Below, piece after piece: positions 24,873 through 33,535 of a DNA stretch of 64,000 nt (position 1 is the stretch's first letter; the number at the start of each line of letters is the position of its first letter). The translations under genes were made by a program, and so were the position numbers. The stretch lies in the NCBI RefSeq assembly GCF_003097135.1, contig NZ_QEQL01000003.1, positions 496,001-560,000 on the forward strand, given 5' to 3'. The DNA is from Pseudomonas sp. URIL14HWK12:I12 (GTDB lineage Bacteria > Pseudomonadota > Gammaproteobacteria > Pseudomonadales > Pseudomonadaceae). The notes beneath the pieces were generated by a model, which ran no database searches, was not told the DNA's origin, and was given only the letters and a program-made list of their open reading frames with translations.

Positions 24873-25685
24873 CTACCCCTGGGGCTGGGTAACAAACACT
24901 CGCAGATCCTGTAGGTAAGGGTTTTCCCGCCGAGATTTTGTCAGCTCAGCGCGGTCCAGCGTTACCACTAGCAGCGTGCTCTCACTGGCAGGGGCCTCTG
25001 CCCGGCTGCCAGACGGCCCATTGACGCTGCTCAAACCGCAGTAGGCCAACTCGCCTTCTTGGCCAATGTAATTGGCATAAGCGACAAAGCACTGACTCTC
25101 CCAAGCACGCGCGCGCACGGTGACCTGAGCAATGAACTCGAAGCCGGCCATGTTGGCCGTAGGCACCAGCACCAGCTCTGCGCCGGCCTGAGCCAGGCGG
25201 CGAGTGCCTTCGGGGAACTCGATGTCGTAGCAGATCTGCAGCCCGACCGGCCAACCGGCCAGGGTCGCCACGCGCTCGCTCGCGTCGCCTTCATCGAACT
25301 GCTGGCGATCGAGCGCGCCGAACAACTGCCGTTTACGGTAATTGAGCAGCGGCTGCCCGTGGGCGTCGATCAGCTGAGCGCTGTTGAACACCTGTTCGCC
25401 TTTGCCTTTTTCTGGGTACCCGTAACACAGCGCAATGCCCAGGTGCCGGGCGATGGCCGCGACCCGCCTGGCAGTCGGCCCATCGGCCGGCTCGGCGAGC
25501 CGCGCCACTGCTTCGGCGCCAATGTTGTAGCCGGTGGTGAACATCTCAGGCAGCACCAACACTGCTGCCCCTTGCTCGGCGGCCAGGGCAGCCTGGGCCT
25601 CCAGCCGGGCCAGGTTGCCGGCGACGTCCAGCGGCAGGGGCTGGCACTGATAGAGGGCGATGCGCAAGTTTTCGGGTGAGTTCAA
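24873..25685 (-). CDS. davA: DavA, 5-aminopentanamidase (delta-aminovaleramidase)
   Basis: Nitrilase-superfamily amidase, 270 aa, that hydrolyses 5-aminovaleramide to 5-aminovalerate and ammonia in lysine catabolism. The catalytic triad can be read as Glu47 (VLPEMFTTGY), Lys118 (NYRKRQLF) and Cys152 (LQICYDIEFPE). The start is a TTG at 25685, supported by AGGAG 7 nt upstream; an ATG in a suitable place is lacking. It follows davB by 46 nt on the same strand, as expected for the davBA operon, and supplies the compound handled by the Agt importer encoded further right. Confidence 0.93.
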   Translation of the reverse strand: MNSPENLRIALYQCQPLPLDVAGNLARLEAQAALAAEQGAAVLVLPEMFTTGYNIGAEAVARLAEPADGPTARRVAAIARHLGIALCYGYPEKGKGEQVFNSAQLIDAHGQPLLNYRKRQLFGALDRQQFDEGDASERVATLAGWPVGLQICYDIEFPEGTRRLAQAGAELVLVPTANMAGFEFIAQVTVRARAWESQCFVAYANYIGQEGELAYCGLSSVNGPSGSRAEAPASESTLLVVTLDRAELTKSRRENPYLQDLRVFVTQPQG

Positions 25686-25731
25686 GAGCCGCTCCTATGG
25701 GAAACCCTGTGACGTGCCGCGCGCGGGGTGC

Positions 25732-27414
25732 TTAGTCTGGCAACGCCACCGGCCCAAGCTCTGCGAACACATCCCCCGGCCCTGGGTTCTCGGCCGGGGT
25801 TGTGCCACCGAAGTGCGCCATGATGCCCCATACGGCGTTGAGGGAAGTTTGCACCGCCCCTTCGACCCAGGCTGGCGTCCAGGATACATCGTCGCCTGCC
25901 AGGAAAATGCCTTTGTGAGCTTGCGGGAAATCCTGTTGCATGAAATGCGCGTACATCCGCTGGTTATAGCGGTAATGGCCGGGCAGGGCACCTTTAAAAG
26001 CGCCCAGGAAGTAGGGGTCGGCTTCCCAGGAAACGGTGATCGGGTCACCGATGATGTGGCTGGCGATGTCTACCTTCGGGTAGATCTTCTTCAATGCGTC
26101 GAGCGCCAATTTCACCCGTTTCTCCACCGGGTAGGGCAGCACCTTGAGTGCGTCGCTCATCCAGGCGTAGGAGAGGCAGATCACCCCCGGCTTGCCGGGG
26201 CCGTGATCGAACAGGTAGGTGCCGCGGGTGAGGCGGTCGGTGAGGGTCATGCTCATCACGTCGCGGCCGGTTTCCGGGTCTTTGTCTTTCCAGAACGGCC
26301 GGTCGACCATCACGAAGGTCTTGGCCGATTGCATGTAGCGGGTTCGGTCCAGTGCCATCCACAGTTTTTGCGAAAACAATGACTCGTCACAGTCGATCTG
26401 GGTGGTCAGCAGCCAGCTCTGGCAGGTGACCAGCACCGCCGGGAAGCTGCGTTCGCTGCCCCACACGTCAGTGATGCGTACCTGGCCATCGGCTTCACGG
26501 CGGATGCGCGCCACGCCCGGCCGGCTGGCGCCGCTGTGCAGGCTGCTCAGGCTGGTGCCGGCCGGCCAGTGGGCGCACTGCTCCGGCGCGTGGCGCCACA
26601 GGCCGGTAGGCACTTGCTCGACACCGCCAACCACCAGGTGCTGGTGATCGTCGCAGTTGGTCATCACCACGCGGAAGATTTCCAACATGGAATTGGGAAA
26701 GTCCGAGTCCCAGCCGCCGGTGCCGAAGCCCACTTGGCCGAATATCTCGCGGTGCTGAAAACTCAGGCTGGCAAAGGAGCGCGAGGTTGCGACGAAGTCG
26801 TAGAAGGTGCGGTCGTCCCACAGCGGCACCAGCTCGTTCCACAGCGCCTTGAGGCGCGCGGGGTCGCGCTCGCGGATCGCCTGCTGGATGCCGCTGAAGT
26901 GCGCCCGTTCCTCGAGTGCATCGGCCCAGGCGTCGGCGACTTCCTGAAAGATCGCGGGCAGGTCCTTGAGGGTTTCGGCATACCAGGTCTGCCCCTCCAG
27001 GTCGATGACCGTACTGCCGGACGCCCCGGTCAAGGGGTTGGGGAAGGGTTGGGTGCTCAGGCCCAGCTTATCGACGTAATGCCAGAAGGCGGTAGAGGAG
27101 GCCGGGAAGCGCATGCCGCCCAGTTCGGCAACGATGCCTTCAGCTGCTTCGAAAGGTTGCGAGCGCAGGCGCCCGCCCAGGCGTGAGGCCTCGTACACCA
27201 CAGGCTTGAGGCCCAGTTTCATCAGCTCGTAGGCCGCTACCAACCCAGCGATGCCGCCGCCGACGATGGCCACTTCCTTGCCATGGTGCTCGGCCGGGAT
27301 GTGCCCCAGCCCTGCGGGATGCTCCAGCCATTGATCGAAGGCAAACGGAAAATCCGGGCCGAACAAGGTAATGGGTTGTTGCGAACCTTCGGGGTGGCGG
27401 CTGGTTTTGAGCAT
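25732..27414 (-). CDS. davB: DavB, lysine 2-monooxygenase
   Basis: Flavin amine-oxidase-family enzyme (560 aa) that oxidatively decarboxylates L-lysine to 5-aminovaleramide. The Rossmann dinucleotide-binding loop is VAIVGGGIAGLVAAYELM near residues 60-80, followed by the amine-oxidase signature YEASRLGGRLRS and ELGGMRFPAS. The C-terminal FAD segment is GIFLAGDDVSWTPAWVEGAVQTS. Relatives with the same architecture are tryptophan 2-monooxygenases (IaaM); the adjacent davA and the Lrp-type gene make the lysine enzyme the better call. ATG at 27414 gives the full family length; 13 further in-frame codons upstream lack support. Confidence 0.93.
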   Translation of the reverse strand: MLKTSRHPEGSQQPITLFGPDFPFAFDQWLEHPAGLGHIPAEHHGKEVAIVGGGIAGLVAAYELMKLGLKPVVYEASRLGGRLRSQPFEAAEGIVAELGGMRFPASSTAFWHYVDKLGLSTQPFPNPLTGASGSTVIDLEGQTWYAETLKDLPAIFQEVADAWADALEERAHFSGIQQAIRERDPARLKALWNELVPLWDDRTFYDFVATSRSFASLSFQHREIFGQVGFGTGGWDSDFPNSMLEIFRVVMTNCDDHQHLVVGGVEQVPTGLWRHAPEQCAHWPAGTSLSSLHSGASRPGVARIRREADGQVRITDVWGSERSFPAVLVTCQSWLLTTQIDCDESLFSQKLWMALDRTRYMQSAKTFVMVDRPFWKDKDPETGRDVMSMTLTDRLTRGTYLFDHGPGKPGVICLSYAWMSDALKVLPYPVEKRVKLALDALKKIYPKVDIASHIIGDPITVSWEADPYFLGAFKGALPGHYRYNQRMYAHFMQQDFPQAHKGIFLAGDDVSWTPAWVEGAVQTSLNAVWGIMAHFGGTTPAENPGPGDVFAELGPVALPD

Positions 27415-27459
27415 GGGGACCTCGCGCTGGCCAGGATGAGCACAGGAAAACACCTGGCC

Positions 27460-27488
27460 ATTCTAGGCAACGCAAAGCACGTTATTAA
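27460..27488 (-). promoter_or_regulatory. davB: Predicted davBA promoter
   Basis: Minus strand TTAATA (plus bases 27483-27488), then 17 nt, then TAGAAT (27460-27465). The -10 matches at five of six positions and the -35 at four of six. The start point would be about 40 nt before the davB ATG. The weak -35 and the operator-like repeat immediately upstream fit activation by the neighbouring Lrp-type protein. Confidence 0.55.
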
Positions 27489-27511
27489 GACGAAAATTGC
27501 AGCGGTTCGCT

Positions 27512-27546
27512 CGTTTTAATGAGCAAAATGGCGAACTATTAAAACG
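27512..27546. promoter_or_regulatory. Inverted-repeat operator candidate upstream of davB
   Basis: CGTTTTAAT (27512-27520) and ATTAAAACG (27538-27546) are perfect 9-bp inverted arms whose centres are 26 bp apart. This lies about 60-95 bp upstream of the predicted davB start point. AT-rich dyads of this kind are typical of Lrp/AsnC operators. A second perfect repeat GATTCG-A-CGAATC (27546-27558) adjoins it and runs into the regulator stop codon. Confidence 0.55.
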
Positions 27547-27556
27547 ATTCGACGAA

Positions 27557-28015
27557 TCAGACCCCGCCTCGGTCTATTTTGGTGCTGAGAATGATGGACG
27601 TCGTGGTTTTCTCGACCCCTTCGATATGGCCAATGGCATCGAGCAGCCCATCAAGCTGCTCAGGCGATTCGCTGCGCAGCCAGGCCACGTAATCGAACTC
27701 ACCACTGACGGCGCACAGTTGCAGCACCTGATTCATACCCTCCAGCTGGCGCAGCACTTCCTTGCCACTGCGAGGCTGCACGGTGATGCCCACATAGGCC
27801 TGCAGGCTGCCTTCCATTGCTTTACGCCCCAACCGCACGCCATAGCCGGCAATTGCCCCATTGCGTTCAAGGCGGGCCAGGCGCGAGGTGACCGTCGTGC
27901 GGGCGATGCCCAGCTTGCGTGCCAAGGTTGCAACGCTTTCGCGGGCATTGAGCTGAAGGGCTGCGATGAGTTGGCGGTCGGTGGAGTCGAGGGTCGCGAG
28001 GCTGGAGTCGTTCAT
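27557..28015 (-). CDS. Lrp/AsnC family transcriptional regulator, probable dav regulator
   Basis: Regulator of 152 aa. The N-terminal winged helix-turn-helix reads LDSTDRQLIAALQLNAR then VATLARKLGIARTTVTSRLARLERNG (helix-turn-helix region near residues 25-50). The C-terminal RAM ligand-binding domain includes VSGEFDYVAWLR near 105. It lies directly before davBA on the same strand with a 142-bp gap containing an operator-like repeat, so control of lysine catabolism in response to lysine or a product is likely. No strong ribosome site precedes the ATG. Confidence 0.93.
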   Translation of the reverse strand: MNDSSLATLDSTDRQLIAALQLNARESVATLARKLGIARTTVTSRLARLERNGAIAGYGVRLGRKAMEGSLQAYVGITVQPRSGKEVLRQLEGMNQVLQLCAVSGEFDYVAWLRSESPEQLDGLLDAIGHIEGVEKTTTSIILSTKIDRGGV

Positions 28016-28230
28016 CTATAAACCGATATAGCAGTGTGCCGCCTATCTTAGAGAAGTCTTTCTATAGTGTCACGGTTAACACGGTGTAGAACTTTTGACG
28101 TGGCCGATGAGCGGTCATTGCATAACTTGCGATTCTGGCGTCAAGCCAATGGCGAGTGACAAAGTGTGAATTGATATTATTAAAAATAATGTTTATTCAT
28201 TACCGGTATATTGACCTGGATTAATTCATT
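28016..28230. promoter_or_regulatory. AT-rich divergent promoter region
   Basis: Intergenic region of 215 bp between the minus-strand Lrp-type gene and the plus-strand membrane protein gene. It is AT-rich at its right side and contains the perfect inverted repeat ATTATT-AAA-AATAAT (28176-28190). TATATT near 28206 could be a plus-strand -10, but no matching -35 is convincing. Near the left side the motif CTATA recurs three times. Confidence 0.35.
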
Positions 28231-29673
28231 ATGCCTTGGAGTATGGCCGGAATGGGTCATTGCGACGTCGAATTGTCCAGCAAGCGCTGGGCGGCTTTGC
28301 TATTGGTACTGGCGTGCAGTACAAGTTTCTGGGCCAGTAGCGGCTCTGTTCAATGGATGGACAACGGGCAATTTCTTGCACAAGCCGCCGACCCGGCCAG
28401 CGCCGACCCTTCATTGCATCCACTGTTCCAGTGGCTGATGAGCTGGGCATGGGCGGTAGGTGGAGCACCCCTAGCCGGTGCAGCCAATGCCTGGCTATTG
28501 CTGCCTTATGCGGCCGCGACCGGCTGGTTGGCCCGGGGCCTGGGCTTGGGGCCGGCGGGCGCCTTGGCGGCCAGCGCCGCGACGGTATTGGCCCATGGGG
28601 TGTTCTGGCAAGCGACCAAGGCCAGCCCGGTTTTATTGCTGGGTTTGTGCACCACCCTGGCCTGGGCTGTGCACTGCGATCGGTCTCTACGCTTGGCGGG
28701 CCTTGGCCGCCTATGGGCCATCGGCGCCTTGGGTGGCCTCGCGCTGAGCGTGCACCCGCTGGCCCTGCTGCTGCTCGCGCCGCTGGGCGGGCCACTGTGG
28801 CAACTGCATCGCGCCAAACTCCTGCTGATCGTACCGGCAGTTGTGCTGGGCAGCGTCGCTGCCTGGCCAGCGGTGCTGGAGGATTTCAATGCAGGGCTAT
28901 CTGCCGAAGCAGTGCTGCGGCATTACCTGACCGGCTTCTCGGCACTGGAGCCGGACAGCGGCCGCGAAGCCGCATTGCTGCGTTGGGACTTGGTGTGGCA
29001 TGAAAAAAACTCAGTGATGTTGCTGATGCTGTCGCTCATCGGCCCGCAATTGGCGGGGGTTCTATGGCGGCCGGCGGGCAGTGACGCCCGCGCGCTGTGG
29101 TATGCGCTTTGGCTGGGGCTGCTGGCGAGCGTTTCGTTCAACGTGTTCGACCGATTCTGCTATTTCGTGCCCTGCGTGGGTATGGCTGCGGCGCTGGGAG
29201 TGCTCAACCTGCAGGCCCGGCTGGCGGCGGGGCGGCTCGCCCGGGGTGCCTTCAATGCGTCGCTGGTGGCAGGGCCGGTGTTGCTTTTGACGATGTGGGG
29301 CCTTTATGCACAAGGCCTGCTGCACCTGCCCACTCACAAAGAGAGCCTGCCCTACCGAGACGACATCCACTACCTGATGGTGCCGTGGCTGCCAGACCGT
29401 TCCGCCGCTGCCTTTGCCCATCATTACGAAAGCGCGGCGCCGGCCGGTGCGTTGATCCTCTCCGATGAAACGCCCTTGGGTGCGCTACGCTCGGCCCAGG
29501 CGGCTGGGCTGCTGCAGGGGCGACAATTCGAGCCGTGCGCCAATGCCGGTGACATCGGCATGTTCGTGAGGGGCCCCGGTGCCTACCTGCCGCGTACCAG
29601 CTACTGTGAGCGGATCGTAGAGCGCTATCGGCTGAACAAGCGGGTAGTGGGCTACCAGTTGGAGCCTCGTTGA
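28231..29673 (+). CDS. Multispanning membrane protein, GT-C/DUF2723-like
   Basis: Integral membrane protein, up to 480 aa, with about ten hydrophobic helices in the first 370 residues and a soluble C-terminal domain of about 110 residues (from HKESLPYRDD). The first extracytoplasmic loop has WMDNGQFLAQAA, a place where GT-C glycosyltransferases such as DUF2723/PMT relatives carry catalytic acids. A lipid-linked-sugar glycosyltransferase is therefore possible but not established. The start is uncertain: ATG at 28231, 28243 or 28252 are in frame, and GGAG at about 28238 best fits the last. No partner gene is evident nearby. Confidence 0.65.
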   Translation: MPWSMAGMGHCDVELSSKRWAALLLVLACSTSFWASSGSVQWMDNGQFLAQAADPASADPSLHPLFQWLMSWAWAVGGAPLAGAANAWLLLPYAAATGWLARGLGLGPAGALAASAATVLAHGVFWQATKASPVLLLGLCTTLAWAVHCDRSLRLAGLGRLWAIGALGGLALSVHPLALLLLAPLGGPLWQLHRAKLLLIVPAVVLGSVAAWPAVLEDFNAGLSAEAVLRHYLTGFSALEPDSGREAALLRWDLVWHEKNSVMLLMLSLIGPQLAGVLWRPAGSDARALWYALWLGLLASVSFNVFDRFCYFVPCVGMAAALGVLNLQARLAAGRLARGAFNASLVAGPVLLLTMWGLYAQGLLHLPTHKESLPYRDDIHYLMVPWLPDRSAAAFAHHYESAAPAGALILSDETPLGALRSAQAAGLLQGRQFEPCANAGDIGMFVRGPGAYLPRTSYCERIVERYRLNKRVVGYQLEPR

Positions 29674-29685
29674 CGCGCCGTCGAG

Positions 29686-30921
29686 TCAGCAGGCATCGGC
29701 CATGTAGGCCAGCATGCCTTGCGCTGCCTGGCGGCCACTGGCGAAACACGCGGTAAGCAGGTAGCCGCCGGTCGGGGCTTCCCAGTCGAGCATCTCACCG
29801 GCGCAGAATACCCCGGGTAGCGCGCGCAGCATCAGGCCGTCGGTCAGGCCTTCCCGGCAGACGCCGCCGGCGCTGCTGATCGCCTCTTCCACCGGCCTGG
29901 CACGCACCAAGGGGCAGGGCAACGCTTTGATCGCCTGGGCCAGGCGTGCGGGGTCTTCGAAGGTGCCTTTGCTCAGTTGCTCGTGCAGCAGCGCGGCCTT
30001 GGCACCGTCCAGGCGCAGTTGGCTGTGCAGGTGCTTGGCCATGCTGCGGCTGCCCCGTGGTTTTTCCAAGGCAGCGCGCACCTTGCCCAGCGGTTGTTGC
30101 GGCAGCAGGTCGATCAACAGCGGCGCATGCCCGTGCTGCTCGATGGCACGACGCAGGCTGGCCGACAGTGCGTAGACGAGGCTGCCCTCCAGGCCCTGTT
30201 CGGTGAGGATCGCCTCACCGCTGTGCATCGGCTGCCCAGGCAGCCCCATGGCGATGTTTTTCAACGGGCTGCCAGCGAATTTGCGCTTGAGCAGCTCGCT
30301 CCAGCCATCGACTTCGAAGCCGCAATTGGCCGGGCGCAACGCAGCCACGGGCACACCACGTTGTGCAAGCCATGGTTGCCAGGCGCCGTCGGAGCCCAAC
30401 CTTGGCCAGCTGGCCCCGCCCAGCGCCAGCAAAGTCGCAGGAGGGATGAGCCGAAGCTCGCCCAGCGGGCTGTCGAGCATCAGCCGCCCCTGTTCATCCC
30501 AGCCGCGCCAGCGGTGGCGGGTATGAATCTGCACCCCCTGCTCGCGCAGCCGCGCGACCCATGCGCGCAGCAATGGTGCTGCCTTCATATCGGTGGGGAA
30601 TACTCGGCCGGAGCTACCGATGAAGGTGGCCAGGCCCAGACCTTCGACCCAGCTGCGCAGGGCCTGGGCGTCGAAGCCCTCCAGCCAGTCGGCAGCCCAG
30701 CCGGCCTGCTCGTAGTAACGGCCGACGAACGAGCGCTTGGCTTCGCTGTGGGTAATGTTCATTCCGCCCACGCCTGCCAGCAGGAACTTGCGCCCCACCG
30801 ACGGCATGGCGTCGTACAACGCAACCGCTTGCCCGGCCTGGCTCAAGACCTCGGCAGCCATCAGCCCGGACGGGCCTGCGCCGATGATGGCGATGGGGGA
30901 GGGGTTGGGGCGGGTGGGCAT
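29686..30921 (-). CDS. TIGR03862-type flavoprotein (HI0933/BaiN-like)
   Basis: FAD-dependent oxidoreductase of the HI0933-like/TIGR03862 family, 411 aa. The N-terminal FAD loop is IAIIGAGPSGLMAAEVLS near residues 10-27, followed by GRKFLLAGVGGMNITHSE, a hallmark of the family. The C-terminal FAD-binding segment reads GVFCAGEMLDWEAPTGGYLLTACFASG (around residue 370; cited to locate it). The biochemical role of this family is not firmly known. ATG at 30921 is preferred; a GTG four codons upstream is possible. It converges on the membrane protein gene with only 12 bp between the ends. Confidence 0.9.
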   Translation of the reverse strand: MPTRPNPSPIAIIGAGPSGLMAAEVLSQAGQAVALYDAMPSVGRKFLLAGVGGMNITHSEAKRSFVGRYYEQAGWAADWLEGFDAQALRSWVEGLGLATFIGSSGRVFPTDMKAAPLLRAWVARLREQGVQIHTRHRWRGWDEQGRLMLDSPLGELRLIPPATLLALGGASWPRLGSDGAWQPWLAQRGVPVAALRPANCGFEVDGWSELLKRKFAGSPLKNIAMGLPGQPMHSGEAILTEQGLEGSLVYALSASLRRAIEQHGHAPLLIDLLPQQPLGKVRAALEKPRGSRSMAKHLHSQLRLDGAKAALLHEQLSKGTFEDPARLAQAIKALPCPLVRARPVEEAISSAGGVCREGLTDGLMLRALPGVFCAGEMLDWEAPTGGYLLTACFASGRQAAQGMLAYMADAC

Positions 30922-31010
30922 GGCAGGCTTCACTGGCTTGAAAGGCGCGCAGTTTAACCGAGCGGCCCACTCGGGTCATTGGCCAAAAAACGAACAGTGC
31001 TCTGGCGGCC

Positions 31011-31055
31011 CTGTGGATAAAGGGGCCGGTGGCTTTTCACAGAGGTTATCCACAG
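31011..31055. promoter_or_regulatory. Two perfect DnaA boxes in inverted orientation
   Basis: TGTGGATAA (31012-31020) and TTATCCACA (31046-31054) each match the strongest DnaA box exactly. They form a 10-bp inverted repeat (CTGTGGATAA and TTATCCACAG) separated by 25 nt. The site is in the 160-bp gap between two minus-strand genes. It may bind DnaA for titration or regulation, or act as an RNA hairpin; the sequence cannot decide. Confidence 0.55.
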
Positions 31056-31081
31056 GCACCTCCACAGCGGATGGGGGTAAC

Positions 31082-31993
31082 TTATGGGTTTTGCCAGACC
31101 TTCATCGCGGTGTGGTGAAGAATCCCGTGCCGCCGCGCCAACGCATGGCGGTCCTTGCTGTAACCGCCGCCGATCACGCCCATTACCGGTATGTTGCGGC
31201 CCAGGCAGCGGCGCAGCACGGTTTCATCACGTCGGGCCAGGCCTTGATCAGTCAGGCACAGGTAGCCCAGCGCATCGTCCTGGTGCACGTCGACACCTGC
31301 GTCGTAAAGCACCAGGTCCGGCTGATAGAGCGGCAGCAGATAATCAAGGGCGTCTTCCACCACTTTGAGGTAGCCGTCATCGGCCATGCCGCGCGGTAGT
31401 GGAATGTCCCAATCGCTATGGGCCTTGCGGGCTGGAAAGTTCTGCTCGCAATGGAGGGAGACGGTGACCGCGTCAGGTGTGTCTTCGAGAATGCGAGCGG
31501 TGCCGTCGCCTTGGTGCACGTCGCAATCGAAAATCAATACACGCCCAACTTTGCCGGCTTCCAGCAGATACCGGCTGACCACCGCCAGGTCGTTGAAGAT
31601 ACAGAAGCCGGCCGGGTAATCGTAATGGGCGTGGTGCGTGCCGCCGGCCAGGTGGCACGCCAGGCCGTGGGCGAGGGCCTGCTCGGCGGCCAGTAACGAA
31701 CCACCGACCGCGCGCACCGTGCGCCGGGCCAGCGCCTCGCTCCACGGCAAGCCGAGGCGGCGTTGATCTTCCCTAGGCAACTCGCCGGCCATGTAGCGCT
31801 CTATATAAGCGCGGTCATGAGCCAGCGCGAGGATGTCCGGCGGGCACAGTGCCGGGCGCAGCAATTGGTCGCTGCGCGCGACCCCGGTTTCGACCAGGTG
31901 ATCGTGCAGCAGCCGAAATTTCTCCATCGGGAACCGGTGGCCGGCGGGAAAGTCTGGGCTGTAGTCTTCGTGGTAGATCAGCGGCAACGGCAT
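31082..31993 (-). CDS. Histone deacetylase superfamily protein
   Basis: Zinc amidohydrolase of the class II histone-deacetylase/acetylpolyamine amidohydrolase type, 303 aa. The His pair is in GGTHHAHYDYPAGFCIFNDL near residue 125, the zinc ligands in FDCDVHQGDGT near 160 and DAGVDVHQDD near 240, and the C-terminal GGGYS motif near 280. The substrate in bacteria of this family is uncertain (acetylpolyamines, acetylated proteins or others). ATG at 31993 begins PLPLIYHEDYSPDFP, the normal start of these proteins. It is divergent from the GNAT gene 70 bp away. Confidence 0.92.
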   Translation of the reverse strand: MPLPLIYHEDYSPDFPAGHRFPMEKFRLLHDHLVETGVARSDQLLRPALCPPDILALAHDRAYIERYMAGELPREDQRRLGLPWSEALARRTVRAVGGSLLAAEQALAHGLACHLAGGTHHAHYDYPAGFCIFNDLAVVSRYLLEAGKVGRVLIFDCDVHQGDGTARILEDTPDAVTVSLHCEQNFPARKAHSDWDIPLPRGMADDGYLKVVEDALDYLLPLYQPDLVLYDAGVDVHQDDALGYLCLTDQGLARRDETVLRRCLGRNIPVMGVIGGGYSKDRHALARRHGILHHTAMKVWQNP

Positions 31994-32063
31994 GTGGGCG
32001 GCCTTGAAAAACGAGCCCCTATCTTGCCACCCCCTTAGCGCTTTGATGAACGAGGAATGATCG

Positions 32064-32669
32064 ATGACGCCGATCCTGGAGCTGAGAAGCCCACGGTTGC
32101 GGTTGCGCCAGTGGCGCGACACCGACCTGGATGCGTTCTCGGCAATGTGCGCCGATGAACAGGTGATGCGCCATTTACCAGCACCCCTTAGCCGCCTGGA
32201 AAGCGCCGCGCTGATCGGGCGGATCCGCGGCCATTTCAATGAATATGGTTATGGCCTGTGGGCATTGGAGCACCACGACAGCGGCGCTTTCGTTGGCCTG
32301 ACCGGCCTTGCGCATGTCAGCTTCGAGGCGCCGTTCGCGCCGGCGGTCGAGATCGGCTGGCGCCTGGCGCGTGAGCACTGGGGCTTGGGCTATGCCAGCG
32401 AAGCGGCAGTCGCCTGCCTGAGCGCGGCGTTCAGTACTCTGGAACTCGAAGAGGTGGTGAGTTTCACCGCGCAGAGCAATCTGCCGTCGGAGAAAGTCAT
32501 GCAGGCCCTGGGTATGGCCCGTGACCAGGAAGGCGACTTCGACCACCCCGGCCTGCCTGAAGGCCATCACCTGCGACGCCATGTGCTGTACCGCATCAGC
32601 CGCGGGCAGTGGGGTGAAACCATGGGGTATGATGGCACCTTTTTACCGCTGCCTGGGAGTGCGCCATGA
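32064..32669 (+). CDS. RimJ/RimL-type GNAT N-acetyltransferase
   Basis: GNAT acetyltransferase of 201 aa. The start LELRSPRLRLRQWRDTDLDAF is typical of the RimJ/RimL group, and the acetyl-CoA region is IGWRLAREHWGLGYASEA near residue 95. Substrate not predictable. It overlaps tesB by 4 bp (ATGA), so tesB and the HAD gene are probably translated from the same transcript. GAGGAA lies about 8 nt before the ATG. Confidence 0.9.
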   Translation: MTPILELRSPRLRLRQWRDTDLDAFSAMCADEQVMRHLPAPLSRLESAALIGRIRGHFNEYGYGLWALEHHDSGAFVGLTGLAHVSFEAPFAPAVEIGWRLAREHWGLGYASEAAVACLSAAFSTLELEEVVSFTAQSNLPSEKVMQALGMARDQEGDFDHPGLPEGHHLRRHVLYRISRGQWGETMGYDGTFLPLPGSAP

Positions 32670-33535
32670 GCCAAGTGCTCGACGATCTCGTCCACCTGCT
32701 CAGCCTCGAAGCGATCGAGGAAAACCTGTTCCGTGGCAACAGCCAAGACCTGGGCTTTCGCCAGCTTTTCGGCGGCCAGGTGCTTGGCCAGTCGCTGTCT
32801 GCAGCCAGCCAGACAGTCGAGCCGGGCCGGCATGTGCATTCGCTGCACGGGTATTTCCTGCGCCCGGGCGATGCGGCGCTGCCGGTGGTGTACATGGTCG
32901 ACCGCGTACGCGACGGTGGCAGCTTCACCACCCGCCGGGTCACGGCCGTGCAGAAAGGCAAGCAGATCTTCACCGCGTCCATGTCGTTCCAGGGCGATGA
33001 GCAGGGGCTCGAACACCAGACGGCCATGCCTCAGGTGCCGGGGCCGGAGAACCTGCCCACCGAGCTTGAGCTGATGCGTCAGCACGAGCATCTGATTCCG
33101 GCGCCGCTTCGCGACAAGCTGCTGTGTGCCAAACCCATCGAAATGCGCCCGGTGAGCGAGCGCGACCCTTACAACCCGACCCCGGGTGAGCCTGTAAAGT
33201 ACATCTGGTTCCGCGCCGATGGGCGTTTGGCGCAGAACCCGGCGCTGCACCGTTGGATCCTGGCCTATGCCTCTGATTTCAACCTGCTGACGACCTCCCT
33301 CTTGCCGCATGCCAAGTCGGTGTGGCACCCCGATATGCAGATCGCCAGCCTCGACCACGCGCTGTGGTTTCACGGTAACGTGGCCGCAGACGACTGGCTG
33401 CTGTATGCCCTGGACAGCCCCTGGGCGGGCAATGCACGTGGCTTCAACCGAGGCAGCATCTACAACCGCGCCGGGCAACTGGTCGCCTCCTCGGCCCAGG
33501 AAGGGCTGATCCGCCACCGCAAGGATTGGGCATGA
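32666..33535 (+). CDS. tesB: Acyl-CoA thioesterase II
   Basis: Double hot-dog thioesterase (289 aa) that hydrolyses medium- to long-chain acyl-CoA. The signature regions are ENLFRGNSQDLGFRQLFGGQVLGQSL near residues 15-40 and HSLHGYFLRPGD near 55. The second hot-dog contains SLDHALWFHGN near 230 with the catalytic Asp, and the end is GLIRHRKD. Length agrees with E. coli TesB. Coupled by 4-bp overlaps with the genes on both sides. Confidence 0.95.
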   Translation: MSQVLDDLVHLLSLEAIEENLFRGNSQDLGFRQLFGGQVLGQSLSAASQTVEPGRHVHSLHGYFLRPGDAALPVVYMVDRVRDGGSFTTRRVTAVQKGKQIFTASMSFQGDEQGLEHQTAMPQVPGPENLPTELELMRQHEHLIPAPLRDKLLCAKPIEMRPVSERDPYNPTPGEPVKYIWFRADGRLAQNPALHRWILAYASDFNLLTTSLLPHAKSVWHPDMQIASLDHALWFHGNVAADDWLLYALDSPWAGNARGFNRGSIYNRAGQLVASSAQEGLIRHRKDWA

